Below are positions 53,921-63,133 of a stretch of DNA of 64,000 nt, piece by piece (position 1 is the first letter of the stretch; each line of letters starts with the position of its first letter). The stretch lies in the NCBI GenBank assembly GCA_041675905.1, contig JBAYSX010000004.1:1-64000 (forward strand). Direction: 5' to 3'. Source of the stretch: Sandaracinobacteroides sp041675905 (GTDB lineage: Bacteria > Pseudomonadota > Alphaproteobacteria > Sphingomonadales > Sphingomonadaceae). The notes below the pieces were generated by a model. It had not been told where the DNA came from. It saw nothing but the letters and a program-made list of their open reading frames with translations, and ran no database searches. Made by a program: the position numbers and the translations under genes.

Positions 53921-55377
53921 GCAGCGGCCTCATACTCTGGCCCGCCCTGAAACAGCGGCAATATTTCAGTCGGCGTCGTCTGGCGCTGCAATACAGCCAG
54001 TCGCGCGGATTCCCGTAGCGAACGGCGTAGACCTGCGGCTTCCAGTTGTGCTTCGCTGGCGCCATCGTTAATCAGGGCGCGAACCGGCGCATCGGCGGCG
54101 ATCAGTTCGAACAGGCCCTGGCGGCGCTGGAAGCCGGTATGGCGGCACTGGTCACAGCCATTCGCCTTGGCGCCCATGGTTCCGGCGGGCAGATCGAGCA
54201 GGGCCGCCAGCGCCGGGGCCAGCGGTTCCTCCGTGGCGCAATTGCCGCAGACCAGCCGCACCAGCCGTTGCGCCACGACGGCGCGCAAGGTAGCGGCGAT
54301 CAGGAAGGTTTCCACGCCGAAATCCCGCAGACGGGTAATGGCGCCGGCGGCGGAATTGGCATGCACGGTCGACAGCACAAGGTGCCCGGTCAGCGCCGCC
54401 TGCACGGCAATTTCGGCGGTTTCACGGTCGCGGATTTCGCCGACCATCACGACATCCGGATCTTGCCGCAAGATCGCCCGCAACCCTTGTGCAAAGGTCA
54501 GGCCGACGCGCGTATCCACCTGCGTCTGGCCAACGCCTGGCACGGCATATTCCACCGGATCTTCCACCGTCAGAATGTTGCGTTTGCCATCGTTCAGCAG
54601 TTTCAGCGCGGCATAGAGCGTCGTCGTCTTTCCCGCGCCTGTCGGCCCCGTCACCAATAATATGCCGTTCGGCGCGGTCAGCGCCGAAGACAGCGCCTTT
54701 TCCGTCGCCGCATCCAGCCCGAGTTGGTTGAGGGACAGGGCCACAGACGCCTGATCGAGAATCCGCATCACTACCCGCTCACCGCCGCGCGCCGGCAACG
54801 TCGAAACCCGCACATCGAGGCCGCGATTGCCGAGCGTCAGCGAAATCCGGCCATCCTGCGGCAAGCGTTTCTCGGCAATATCCAGCCGTGCCATCACCTT
54901 CACCCGCGACACCAGCATCGGCGCGACTGCCGCTGGCAGGCGTAACACTTCTTCCATCACCCCGTCGCGGCGCAGTCGCACCACCATGCCTTCGTCCGCC
55001 GGTTCCAGATGGATATCGCTCGCGCCCTGTTGCACCGCCTGGGCAACCAGCGCGTTGATCAGCCGGATCACCGGGGCGCTGTCATCATTGTCGAGCAGGT
55101 CGGCGGTTTCACGCGCCAGTGATTCGAGACTGGTCGCCGCCGCCGCATCGGCCATCGCTGACAGTCCGTCGGTCGCATAGGTTTCGGACAGCAGCCGGTC
55201 GAACGCTTCCACCGACAGGGGTTGTGGGGTCAGCGCATGGCCCGCCACCCGGCGCGCCTCGATGATGGCCGCCGGTTTCGTGTCAGCGGTAAACGCCAGA
55301 CGCTCGCGATCGGCGGTGATCAGCACGCCATGCAGACGCGCAAAGGCATAGGGCAGAAGCGGCGGGGCGAGGATCAT
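53917..55377 (-). CDS. gspE: T2SS assembly ATPase GspE
   Basis: 486 aa. Walker A GPTGAGKTTTLYAAL from residue 244, Asp box VMVGEIRDRETAEIAVQAALTGH, His box LSTVHANSAAGAITRL. The Cys4 zinc knuckle CGNCATEE...CDQCRHTGFQRRQG specific to GspE/PilB is intact. The N1E domain is short. ATG 55377 overlaps the gspD stop. Confidence 0.98.
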   Translation of the reverse strand: MILAPPLLPYAFARLHGVLITADRERLAFTADTKPAAIIEARRVAGHALTPQPLSVEAFDRLLSETYATDGLSAMADAAAATSLESLARETADLLDNDDSAPVIRLINALVAQAVQQGASDIHLEPADEGMVVRLRRDGVMEEVLRLPAAVAPMLVSRVKVMARLDIAEKRLPQDGRISLTLGNRGLDVRVSTLPARGGERVVMRILDQASVALSLNQLGLDAATEKALSSALTAPNGILLVTGPTGAGKTTTLYAALKLLNDGKRNILTVEDPVEYAVPGVGQTQVDTRVGLTFAQGLRAILRQDPDVVMVGEIRDRETAEIAVQAALTGHLVLSTVHANSAAGAITRLRDFGVETFLIAATLRAVVAQRLVRLVCGNCATEEPLAPALAALLDLPAGTMGAKANGCDQCRHTGFQRRQGLFELIAADAPVRALINDGASEAQLEAAGLRRSLRESARLAVLQRQTTPTEILPLFQGGPEYEAAA

Positions 55378-57488
55378 GGCCGGGGTTCGCCGGGGGCTTC
55401 GACTGCTGCAGGCTTCGCGGGCGGAAATGGGTGCGGCTGATAAGGCGGCAGGGTGCGCAGATAATCGTAGGCCATCGCATCCAGCGAGGACGCACCATCG
55501 CGGCGAATCTGATCCTGGCGGATGCTGTCCCAGCGGTTGGCGGTCAGCGCGTCGCTTTCGGTCTGGTTACGTACGATGGAGGGGCGAATGAAGACCATCA
55601 GATTGGTTTTCACGCGTGAATTGTTGCGCGATTTGAACAGTTCGCCGATGCCGGGAATATCACCGAGCAACGGTACTTTTTGCAGCGATCTCCGTTCGTT
55701 ATCATCCAACAAGCCGCCCAGCGCGATAATCTGGCCATCGGCGACCGTCACCGAGGTCTCAATCTCCCGCTTGTTCAGCACGAAATCCCGTTCGGCCACA
55801 GTCGAGGCTATGGACGATACCACCTGCTTGATCGCCATCGTGACTGTGCCGCCCGCATTGATTTGCGGTTTCACCGCCAGCTGCACGCCGACATCCTGGC
55901 GATCCACGGTACGGAAACTGTTATCGAGATTATTGCCGAGCGCTTCGCCGGTTGTCACGGGAATTTCCTGCCCCACGAGAATCCGCGCCGGCTGATTGTC
56001 GAGCGTTAGCACGGATGGCGTCGACAACATATTGGAATTGACGTCGTTTTTTACCGCATTGATGATAAAGCCGAAGATGCTGTTGCCCGATTGGCCGAGA
56101 CCGCCGAAATTGCCGCCGATCGGCGCGGGGCCGCCACCCGCGCCCAACAGCGACGCAACCGCCGCTTCCGTCAACGCATCCGCCGCGCCGCCGGGCGGGA
56201 TGATGCCGCGCTCCGCAGCAACGGCTCCGGCCAGCGCCAGAATGTTGGGTGCGGCATTCGAATAGTTGGTCGCCATGAAGGGGATAGCGCCGTTGGTGCC
56301 CGACAGCATGAATTGCACGCCAAGCTGGCGCGCGGCAGTGTCGGAGATTTCGACGATAATCGCTTCCACCTGAACCTGGGCGCGGCGGGTATCGAGCTGG
56401 CGAATTACCTCGCCCAGCTGCCGCTGGATTTCCGATCTCGCCGAGATGATGATGGCGTTCGCACCCTCATATCGCGCGATGATCGCGCTTTTGCGCGGGT
56501 CGCCCGCCGCCACGCCGACATTGCTTGCCGTAAGCGCTGCCGCAGGGGCCGATGCCGGCGTCGCCAGGCCACTATCCTGTGCACCGCCACCGCCTTGCCG
56601 GTCCCCGCCGCCAAATGGCGTTCCGGCGAGGCTGGCGGTGGCGGCGGCCGATCCGCTCGTCGTCGGGCTTTGGCCCATTAATTGCTGCAACACCGGCATC
56701 ACCGATGCGGCATCCGCATGTTGCAGAAAAATTACGCGCACTTCCGAACCGGACGCTGCTTTCAGATCGAGGTCGCGCGCCATAGCCGCGACCTTTTGCA
56801 CCTGCGCCGGCTCGCCGCGAATGGCGATGGCGTTGGACGCATCGACCGGCACGACCGTCACCGCCGCACGACCGCTTTCGCCGGGCGCCATCAGCGCGCC
56901 CAGCGATTGCGCCAGATCGCGCGCGCCGGCATTGGTCAGCGCGACGATAGTGGCCGTCGAACGATCCTGATCCACCTGACCCAGGATCGTGCGCATACGG
57001 GCGATATTATCGGCGAAATCGGTCACGATCACCACATTGCCGGCGCGATTTGCTGCCGCGGCGCCGTTGCGGGACAATATCGGGCGCAGTGACTCGATTG
57101 CCTGGGCGGCATCGACGGACGTCAGCGGGATGGCGCTGGTGATAAAACGCGTGCCGTCGGCGGTCGCACCCGCCCCGGCTCCCGCTTCAGCGGGCTGAAT
57201 GCGATATTGCCCGTTGCCCATCGGCACCGCCACATGGCCGTTCGCCCGAAGCGTCGCCAGAAACAGTTCAAAATAGGCTGCCCGGCCCAGGGGCTGTTCC
57301 GATACGACCGACACCTTGCCCTGCACGCGCGGGTCGATCACGAAACTGCTGCCCGTCACCTTGGCGACATCGTCAATAAACGCGCGAATATCGGCGTCGC
57401 GCAGGTTGACCATCGTTTGCGCGGCGACGGGATGGGCCAGCGACAGCAACAGCGCCAGCATCAGGGGACGGGCAGGGCGTATTTTCAT
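55374..57488 (-). CDS. gspD: T2SS outer-membrane secretin GspD
   Basis: 704 aa from ATG 57488, which opens a signal peptide (PLMLALLLSLAHPVAAQ). Four periplasmic N domains (N0: MVNLRDADIRAFIDDVAKVTG; N1-N3 with GNVVIVTDFADNIARM and EAIIVEIS), then the secretin barrel with VGQEIPVTTGEALG and VPLLGDIPGIGELFKSR. C-terminal S-domain is short. A glycine/alanine-rich insert (around residues 285-320) lies in N3. Confidence 0.97.
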   Translation of the reverse strand: MKIRPARPLMLALLLSLAHPVAAQTMVNLRDADIRAFIDDVAKVTGSSFVIDPRVQGKVSVVSEQPLGRAAYFELFLATLRANGHVAVPMGNGQYRIQPAEAGAGAGATADGTRFITSAIPLTSVDAAQAIESLRPILSRNGAAAANRAGNVVIVTDFADNIARMRTILGQVDQDRSTATIVALTNAGARDLAQSLGALMAPGESGRAAVTVVPVDASNAIAIRGEPAQVQKVAAMARDLDLKAASGSEVRVIFLQHADAASVMPVLQQLMGQSPTTSGSAAATASLAGTPFGGGDRQGGGGAQDSGLATPASAPAAALTASNVGVAAGDPRKSAIIARYEGANAIIISARSEIQRQLGEVIRQLDTRRAQVQVEAIIVEISDTAARQLGVQFMLSGTNGAIPFMATNYSNAAPNILALAGAVAAERGIIPPGGAADALTEAAVASLLGAGGGPAPIGGNFGGLGQSGNSIFGFIINAVKNDVNSNMLSTPSVLTLDNQPARILVGQEIPVTTGEALGNNLDNSFRTVDRQDVGVQLAVKPQINAGGTVTMAIKQVVSSIASTVAERDFVLNKREIETSVTVADGQIIALGGLLDDNERRSLQKVPLLGDIPGIGELFKSRNNSRVKTNLMVFIRPSIVRNQTESDALTANRWDSIRQDQIRRDGASSLDAMAYDYLRTLPPYQPHPFPPAKPAAVEAPGEPRP

Positions 57489-57512
57489 TGGCTCACTTTG
57501 TCTGGCAGGCAA

Positions 57513-58076
57513 TTAATCGGCGGAATGGTCAGAAGGCGGCGGCAAATCCGGTACATCGGAGCCAGTCATCATCTCATCGCCATCGGCGGGCACGGACATA
57601 ACGCCATCGGCGCCGGGATCATAGCGCTGCACCTGGCCGTCGCCCCCGGAATCGAGCCACAAGGTCTCCCGCGCGCCGCCATGCTCCAGAACGACATGGT
57701 CGATGGCGACAGCCGCCAGGGTCACGTCATCGTTCACGGCCTCGCCCGAAAGATAAACCTTCTGCTCCCCCTCGCCCGTGGCGATGATAGCAGCGCCACG
57801 CCCGGTGGCGCTGTCGGTGCGAATCCCGTGCAGGCTGAAGGGCAGGGCGGTGACGGGAAGGTTTTCTCCACCTGCGGAACTTGCGAAAAACGGGTCGATT
57901 GCGGCGAGTTGTTCTCTTTCCGCGATGAATGGCGCATGGAACGCCGGCACTGGTGGCTGTGGCGCCAGCCAGGCTGAAACCGCCCGAAATCCCAGCCACA
58001 GGACGAGCAACATCAGGCTGAAAACCAGCACATGGCCCATATGAAGCCGGATTCGCCATGACCGGGTATCCTTCAT
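57513..58076 (-). CDS. gspC: T2SS inner-membrane protein GspC
   Basis: 187 aa from ATG 58076; the open frame extends upstream but is not family-like. One membrane helix (HVLVFSLMLLVLWLGFRAVSAWL), then an HR domain (NLPVTALPFSLHGIRTDSATGRGAAIIATGEGEQKVYLSGEAV) that contacts GspD. No PDZ domain: the C-terminus is an acidic proline-rich tail. First gene of the operon; the 430-bp upstream gap is shared with the divergent lipoprotein gene. Confidence 0.88.
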   Translation of the reverse strand: MKDTRSWRIRLHMGHVLVFSLMLLVLWLGFRAVSAWLAPQPPVPAFHAPFIAEREQLAAIDPFFASSAGGENLPVTALPFSLHGIRTDSATGRGAAIIATGEGEQKVYLSGEAVNDDVTLAAVAIDHVVLEHGGARETLWLDSGGDGQVQRYDPGADGVMSVPADGDEMMTGSDVPDLPPPSDHSAD

Positions 58077-58507
58077 GCGATCCGATTCGGATGAGCGCCC
58101 CGACGGAAGCGGCAGGCATGGGTGAAGAGGGAAAAAATAAAACAGAACCTTGTGGAATCTACGAACAGCGCGGGACATGGCGCAAATATATAAAACTTTT
58201 GTGTCGCCATCGCTTGCACGTCAGCCTGCTCGCCCGTCATGCCCCGTCGCCTGGCCTCTTGTCATGCGAAAGCGTACGCGGCAACCGCATAAACGCCCCG
58301 CGACAGAGTAGCATTAACATATTCTGCGCATTTGCGTCGCCTGCGCCCGAGGATGACATAAAACTTTAATAAATATGCAACCATATTGTCTCCTGATTGG
58401 CATCATTCTGCAATGAACAACAGCTAAGGCGGCCCAGAGCGCAGGGTGCGGATCGCGGGTGGTCCCGTTTGCGCCCCGCTTCACAGGCCCATTCCAAAGG
58501 GGGATTC
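58077..58507. other. divergent intergenic region between gspC and the lipoprotein gene
   Basis: 431 bp, AT-richer than its surroundings, with no credible gene. It holds a Pho-box-like element and -10 for the lipoprotein gene (listed separately). A second, weaker ATAAAACTTT repeat lies near 58185-58202. I could not assign a promoter for gspC. Confidence 0.6.
58353..58387 (+). promoter_or_regulatory. Pho-box-like promoter of the lipoprotein/TonB receptor pair
   Basis: ATGACATAAAACTTTAAT (58353-58370) matches the PhoB consensus CTGTCATAWAWCTGTCAY at 14 of 18 positions. CATATT (58382-58387) follows after 11 bp, the spacing expected between Pho box and -10 in PhoB-activated promoters. Confidence 0.6.
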
Positions 58508-60028
58508 ATGTCTCAGCTTCGTGCACTTTTGCTGATCGGTTCCGCTGCGTTCGCGCTTGCAGCTTGCGGCGCTGACGATGTCGCTTCTCCCGGAGAGGGA
58601 GTGATTGTCCAGCCGGTCAACCCGACGCCTCCGCCGGTTAATCCCGATCCCGATCCCGATCCCAATGAACCGGGCGAAGTGCCGACCACCTGCCCGACCG
58701 GCACAACCAATGCCGGCATTTTTGAAGGTTTGCGCAACTGTCAGCTGAGTGGCCGGATTACCGGCAATCTGAATCTGCCTAACGTCGAAGGCGTGATCTA
58801 CTCGCTTTCCGGTGGTGTGCGGGTCGGCAGCGATGTCGGCGGTGACGGCAACAAGGCGGGTGGCGCGCAAGGCATTTTGTCGATCGATCCAGGGGTTCTG
58901 ATCTTTGGCGAATCCGGCGCGGACTTTCTGCTGATCGAGCGCGGCTCGCAAATTCGTGCCGTTGGTGAAGCGCAGAAGCCCATCGTATTTACCAGCGCCG
59001 CCAACGTGCGCGGCGAATCCACCGCGTCCTCCATCGGTCAGTGGGGTGGTCTCGTCATTCTGGGCCGTGCTCCCATCCACACCTGCATCGGCGTTGGCGT
59101 CCAGGGCGGCACAGCGGGTTGCGAAAGCCAGGTTGAGGGTGCCGATGGTTTCTACGGTGGCGCAACGGCTAACGACAATTCCGGCCGTCTCGAATATGTT
59201 CAGGTTCGCTATTCTGGCTTTGAAGTCACGACCGGCAACGAGTTGAACGGTATTACGCTCGCCGGCGTCGGTTCGGGCACTACGATCCGCAACGTTCAGG
59301 TCCACAACAGCTCGGACGATGGCATCGAGTGGTTCGGTGGCACCGTGAACGGCAAATATCTGGTTCTGACGGGTATCGACGACGACTCGCTCGACACCGA
59401 TCTCGGTTATCGCGGGGTGAACCAGTTCGTGCTGGTCCAGCAGCGTACCGAAGGCGGTGATTTCGTGATCGAGGCCGAAAGCGACGGCAACGACCTGCTG
59501 ACCCCGCGTTCGAGGCCGGTGTTCGCGAACTTCACCTTCCTCGGAAACCGTACCGGGGCTGTTGTTATGATGCGTGGCGGCACGGATTATGGCCTGTATA
59601 ATGGCGTAATCAACAGCACGACCGCATCCGCCTGCGTGCAACTGCGCGGGCAGCAAACGATCGCCGCCGCCAATCCGGCGATTGAGGAAGAAGGCCCGCC
59701 GGTCTTCGCTTCGGTCTTTATGTCTTGCACCAAGGCCAGCGGCATTGGTCACAGCAGCAGCAGCGTGACCGACCAGCAAGTGATTAATATTCTGACCGGC
59801 AACAATAACGTGCTGGGCGGCACCTCCACGCTGACCAACACCTATTTCCCGGGCGCCAATGAAAATGCGGTTCCGGCCTTCGCCACGCTCTCGGCGGTGA
59901 ATCCGTTCCTGGTGAATACCGATTATGTCGGTGCATTCCGTGATGCGGCCGACACCTGGTTTGCCGGCTGGACCTGCGGACTTCCGGGGCAAACGAGCTG
60001 CACCGCGGCGGCCCGCCCGATTCGCTAA
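58508..60028 (+). CDS. surface-type beta-helix lipoprotein, partner of the TonB receptor
   Basis: 506 aa. ATG 58508 with AAAGGGGGA upstream. Signal ends in the lipobox LAAC with C20. A proline/aspartate linker (NPTPPPVNPDPDPDPN) follows, then a long glycine/asparagine-rich domain with beta-helix-like repeats (ILSIDPGVLIFGESGADFLLIERGS, GRLEYVQVRYSGFE, TIRNVQVHNSSDDGIEWFGG). Eight bases separate its stop from the frame of the TonB receptor region. It diverges from the T2SS operon, so it may be a T2SS client displayed on the surface; this is inference. Confidence 0.85.
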   Translation: MSQLRALLLIGSAAFALAACGADDVASPGEGVIVQPVNPTPPPVNPDPDPDPNEPGEVPTTCPTGTTNAGIFEGLRNCQLSGRITGNLNLPNVEGVIYSLSGGVRVGSDVGGDGNKAGGAQGILSIDPGVLIFGESGADFLLIERGSQIRAVGEAQKPIVFTSAANVRGESTASSIGQWGGLVILGRAPIHTCIGVGVQGGTAGCESQVEGADGFYGGATANDNSGRLEYVQVRYSGFEVTTGNELNGITLAGVGSGTTIRNVQVHNSSDDGIEWFGGTVNGKYLVLTGIDDDSLDTDLGYRGVNQFVLVQQRTEGGDFVIEAESDGNDLLTPRSRPVFANFTFLGNRTGAVVMMRGGTDYGLYNGVINSTTASACVQLRGQQTIAAANPAIEEEGPPVFASVFMSCTKASGIGHSSSSVTDQQVINILTGNNNVLGGTSTLTNTYFPGANENAVPAFATLSAVNPFLVNTDYVGAFRDAADTWFAGWTCGLPGQTSCTAAARPIR

Positions 60029-60099
60029 GGTTATCTGTGTTGTTGCGGGGCGCACTTGCGGCGTCCCGCAACCCTTCTTTGATGTCCGGGGGACTTCCG

Positions 60100-62787
60100 A
60101 TGGAAAAGCCGAGCCTTGCCATGTTGCTCATGGCGTCGACTGCGCTGGGAGCAGCGCCGCTCAGTGCGCAGCAAATGCCCGACAGTGGCGAAAATGAGCC
60201 GGCGACCGAGGCCGAGGGCGGTCCTCAGGCCGACATTTCGATACCGGGCGGTGGCTTGTCGGGTCAGGATATTGTCGTCATCGGACGGCATATCCCCAAT
60301 CCGATCCGTGCCACGCCTTCCGTGGTATCGGTGCTTTCCATGGAAGACATGAGCCGGGGCGGCGAAGGCGATATCGCCGGCGCGCTGAAACGGGTCACCG
60401 GTCTGTCGGTTGTTGGCGGCAAGTATGTTTATGTCCGTGGTCTGGGGGAGCGCTATTCGCTCGCGCTGTTGAACGGTTTGCCTATTCCATCCCCGGAACC
60501 ATTACGCCGGGTGGTTCCGCTGGATATTTTCCCGACCGATATCCTGGCATCCACCATGGTCCAGAAAAGCTATTCCGTTAACTTTCCCGGTGAATTTGGC
60601 GGCGGCGTCATCAACCTGACTACACGCGCCATTCCCGAAGAATCCTTCCTGAACATATCCGGCTCTGTCGGCGGGAATACCGAAACCACGCTGCAGACCG
60701 GTTACACCTATTATGGTTCCCGCACGGACTGGACCGGTTTCGATAATGGCGCCCGCAGTATTCCTACACCGCTTGCCAATGCGATGAGCGCGGGCAAGTT
60801 GATCGGCCCGGCGACGTTCAGCCCGGATGAACTGAAGACCATCACCGCCAGCCTTTCCAATGCCAACACCAATCTCATTCAGCGCAACGATGATATTCCT
60901 GCCAATTTCTCGGTGGGTTTCACCGGCGGTAAAAGCTGGGATATCGGCGAATCGCGGATCGGTTTGATTTTTTCCGGCAACTGGTCGAACGAGTGGGAAA
61001 CCCGCGGCGGTCTTCAGCAGTCAGTCACCGGTATTTCGGTGGTCGACGGTGAGCAGGTGCTGATCCCTAACCAGGATTATCAGTTCATGTCGACTGAAAA
61101 CCGGGTGAAAGTGAATGCTCTTGTCGGCATTGGCGCTGAATTCGGCGAACATAGTGTTCGACTTACCAATGTTTTCATTCGCGATACGCTGAAAGAAGCG
61201 CGGATCCAGAACGGTATCAACGAAATTAACGTTGGATCGGACCGGGTGTCGCGCAATTACACAAGCTGGTTTAATCGGCAATTGTTCTCCACATCGGCAG
61301 TGGGTGATTTCAATTTTGGTGATTTCCATGTTGACTTGCGTGGAACCTGGGCGAAATCACACCGTAAATCTCCATATGAACGCGTAAACAGCTATCGTTA
61401 TTCCGAAGAATATGGCGATTATTTTAACGATCTCCGTACCAACGGCACCGGCAGCACTATCGCTTTCTCCAATCTTGGCGATGAAATCTGGGCAGGCGGC
61501 GTCGATTTGGCGTGGGACGCGCCCACGGCGCGCCCACTGACCGTAACGGCGGGCTATGCCTACACGGATAATACGCGCAGTGCGGTACGTCGCGATTTCA
61601 CCTATGAATCGAACAGCATACTGCCCGCCGAAGTTTCGCAGCAACGGCCCGATTATCTGTTGTCCGACTTTAATGTTTATAATTTCGGTGTTCGTTTACG
61701 CGAAAGTTCCGGAGCGCTGGGCGCTGCCGCCTATGACGCCGGACTTGAGGTTCACGCGGGATATGGACAGATTGAGGCCGAACTGGCTGACGGTCTTCGT
61801 GTCACGGCTGGTGTGCGCTACGAAGACGGCAAGATGTTTGTTACGCCGCTGGATTTGTTCGGAACCGGCGCCGGGAGTGAAGTGCTTCTTCCGACCAGGA
61901 TAGAGAATAGTTATTGGCTTCCTGCGGCCACAGTAACATGGAACTTCGCCGAAGACATGCAGTTGCGTTTTTCGGGGTCGAAAACGATCGCCCGCCCGCA
62001 ATTCCGCGAATTGGCCCGACAAACCTACCTGGATACAGATACGGACCGTACATCCTTCGGGAACCCGTTCCTCGTCGACTCGGAACTGGTCAACGTCGAA
62101 GGGCGCTATGAATGGTATATGGGCCGTGACGAGCGGCTGCAGGTAGGCGCGTTCTGGAAGAAGATCGATCGTCCGATTGAGACAGTATCCTTCCAGCAGG
62201 GCGGTACTGTCTATACGACCTTCGCCAACGCCCCTGAAGCCACACTGTACGGCGCCGAGGCGGAGGTGCAAAAGTTCATTCCGCTCGACGCTGGTGGCTG
62301 GCTGACCGATCGGCGGATCCTTCTCTCCGGAAACTACACCTACACGAAATCTGAAATCAAGGTTGGTGAAGGCGACGTCACCTATCCGGTAAATGCAGGC
62401 GGGGGAGAAAGACCGGCTACCGACCTGTTTACGGACGGCGAGGCGATGACCGGGCAATCCGATCATATCGGCAACGTCCAGATCGGCCTGCAACGTGAGG
62501 GCACGCTCTCCGAACAGACGCTGCTGTTCACCTATGCCAGCACGCGCGTTGCCCAGCGGGGACCCGGCGCAACGCCGGATATTATCGAAAAGCCCGGTAT
62601 CCGGCTCGATCTGGTGCTGCGCGAGGAAATCGACTTCGGCAGCTTTCCGCTGGAACTGAAATTCGAGGCCCGCAACCTGACCGGAACCGGCTTCCGCGAA
62701 TATCAGGAACTGGGTGCAAGCCGGATCTATACGAATAAATATGATCTGGGTCGCAGCTTCTCCTTTGGCGTAACCGCCAAATTCTGA
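60100..62787 (+). CDS. TonB-dependent outer-membrane receptor
   Basis: 895 aa from ATG 60100 with GGGGGA upstream and a signal peptide (SLAMLLMASTALGAAPLSAQ). Plug domain: VVSVLSMEDMSRGGEGDIAGALKRVTG, YVYVRGLGERYSLALLNGLPIPSPEPLRRVVPLDIFP. A 22-strand barrel is expected, ending FGVTAKF with terminal Phe for BAM recognition. No N-terminal transducer extension, so not a sigma-regulating type. Co-directional with the lipoprotein gene, 71 bp apart. The ligand is unknown; a phosphorus compound is suggested by the Pho box. Confidence 0.95.
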   Translation: MEKPSLAMLLMASTALGAAPLSAQQMPDSGENEPATEAEGGPQADISIPGGGLSGQDIVVIGRHIPNPIRATPSVVSVLSMEDMSRGGEGDIAGALKRVTGLSVVGGKYVYVRGLGERYSLALLNGLPIPSPEPLRRVVPLDIFPTDILASTMVQKSYSVNFPGEFGGGVINLTTRAIPEESFLNISGSVGGNTETTLQTGYTYYGSRTDWTGFDNGARSIPTPLANAMSAGKLIGPATFSPDELKTITASLSNANTNLIQRNDDIPANFSVGFTGGKSWDIGESRIGLIFSGNWSNEWETRGGLQQSVTGISVVDGEQVLIPNQDYQFMSTENRVKVNALVGIGAEFGEHSVRLTNVFIRDTLKEARIQNGINEINVGSDRVSRNYTSWFNRQLFSTSAVGDFNFGDFHVDLRGTWAKSHRKSPYERVNSYRYSEEYGDYFNDLRTNGTGSTIAFSNLGDEIWAGGVDLAWDAPTARPLTVTAGYAYTDNTRSAVRRDFTYESNSILPAEVSQQRPDYLLSDFNVYNFGVRLRESSGALGAAAYDAGLEVHAGYGQIEAELADGLRVTAGVRYEDGKMFVTPLDLFGTGAGSEVLLPTRIENSYWLPAATVTWNFAEDMQLRFSGSKTIARPQFRELARQTYLDTDTDRTSFGNPFLVDSELVNVEGRYEWYMGRDERLQVGAFWKKIDRPIETVSFQQGGTVYTTFANAPEATLYGAEAEVQKFIPLDAGGWLTDRRILLSGNYTYTKSEIKVGEGDVTYPVNAGGGERPATDLFTDGEAMTGQSDHIGNVQIGLQREGTLSEQTLLFTYASTRVAQRGPGATPDIIEKPGIRLDLVLREEIDFGSFPLELKFEARNLTGTGFREYQELGASRIYTNKYDLGRSFSFGVTAKF

Positions 62788-62795
62788 ACGTAAGG

Positions 62796-62833
62796 GCCGG
62801 GGAACAGGGGCTTGACAGTCTCTGTTCCCCGGC
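62796..62833 (+). terminator. strong hairpin after the TonB receptor gene
   Basis: Perfect 12-bp stem GCCGGGGAACAG / CTGTTCCCCGGC with a 14-nt loop, no T-run. The next gene's GGAG lies immediately behind it, so it may end the upstream transcript or influence translation of the GNAT gene. Confidence 0.5.
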
Positions 62834-62847
62834 GGAGACTTACGGGC

Positions 62848-63123
62848 ATGGAAGTTCAGGATAACCCAGCGCAAAAGCGCTTCGAAATGCCTCTGGGTGA
62901 AGACGATCTGGCGGTTGTCGACTATGTCGAGAAAGACGGCGTTTTGCACCTCACTCATACAGGGGTGCCATCCGCCTGGGAGGGCAAGGGCATCGGCTCA
63001 AAACTGGTGACGGGCGTATTCGATCTGCTGCGGGCCAGCGGGCGCAAGGCCTTTCCGGTATGTCCATTCATCGTTGCGGTCGCTCGCCGCAAACCCGAAT
63101 ATGCCGACGTAATCGCCGGATAA
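62848..63123 (+). CDS. small GNAT-family N-acetyltransferase (YjdJ type)
   Basis: 91 aa. DDLAVVDYVEKDGVLHLTHTGVPSAWEGKGIGSKLVTGVFDLLR contains the acetyl-CoA pyrophosphate loop (EGKGIGSKL), and PVCPFIVAVARRKPEYADVI is the conserved end of this short subfamily. Start at ATG 62848; an in-frame TTG 36 bp earlier lies in the hairpin. Confidence 0.9.
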   Translation: MEVQDNPAQKRFEMPLGEDDLAVVDYVEKDGVLHLTHTGVPSAWEGKGIGSKLVTGVFDLLRASGRKAFPVCPFIVAVARRKPEYADVIAG

Positions 63124-63133
63124 CCCGGCCATA

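Noticed and set aside
58185..58202. Second Pho box near gspC
   Set aside because: Only about 10 of 18 positions match and it has no well-placed -10 for either gene.
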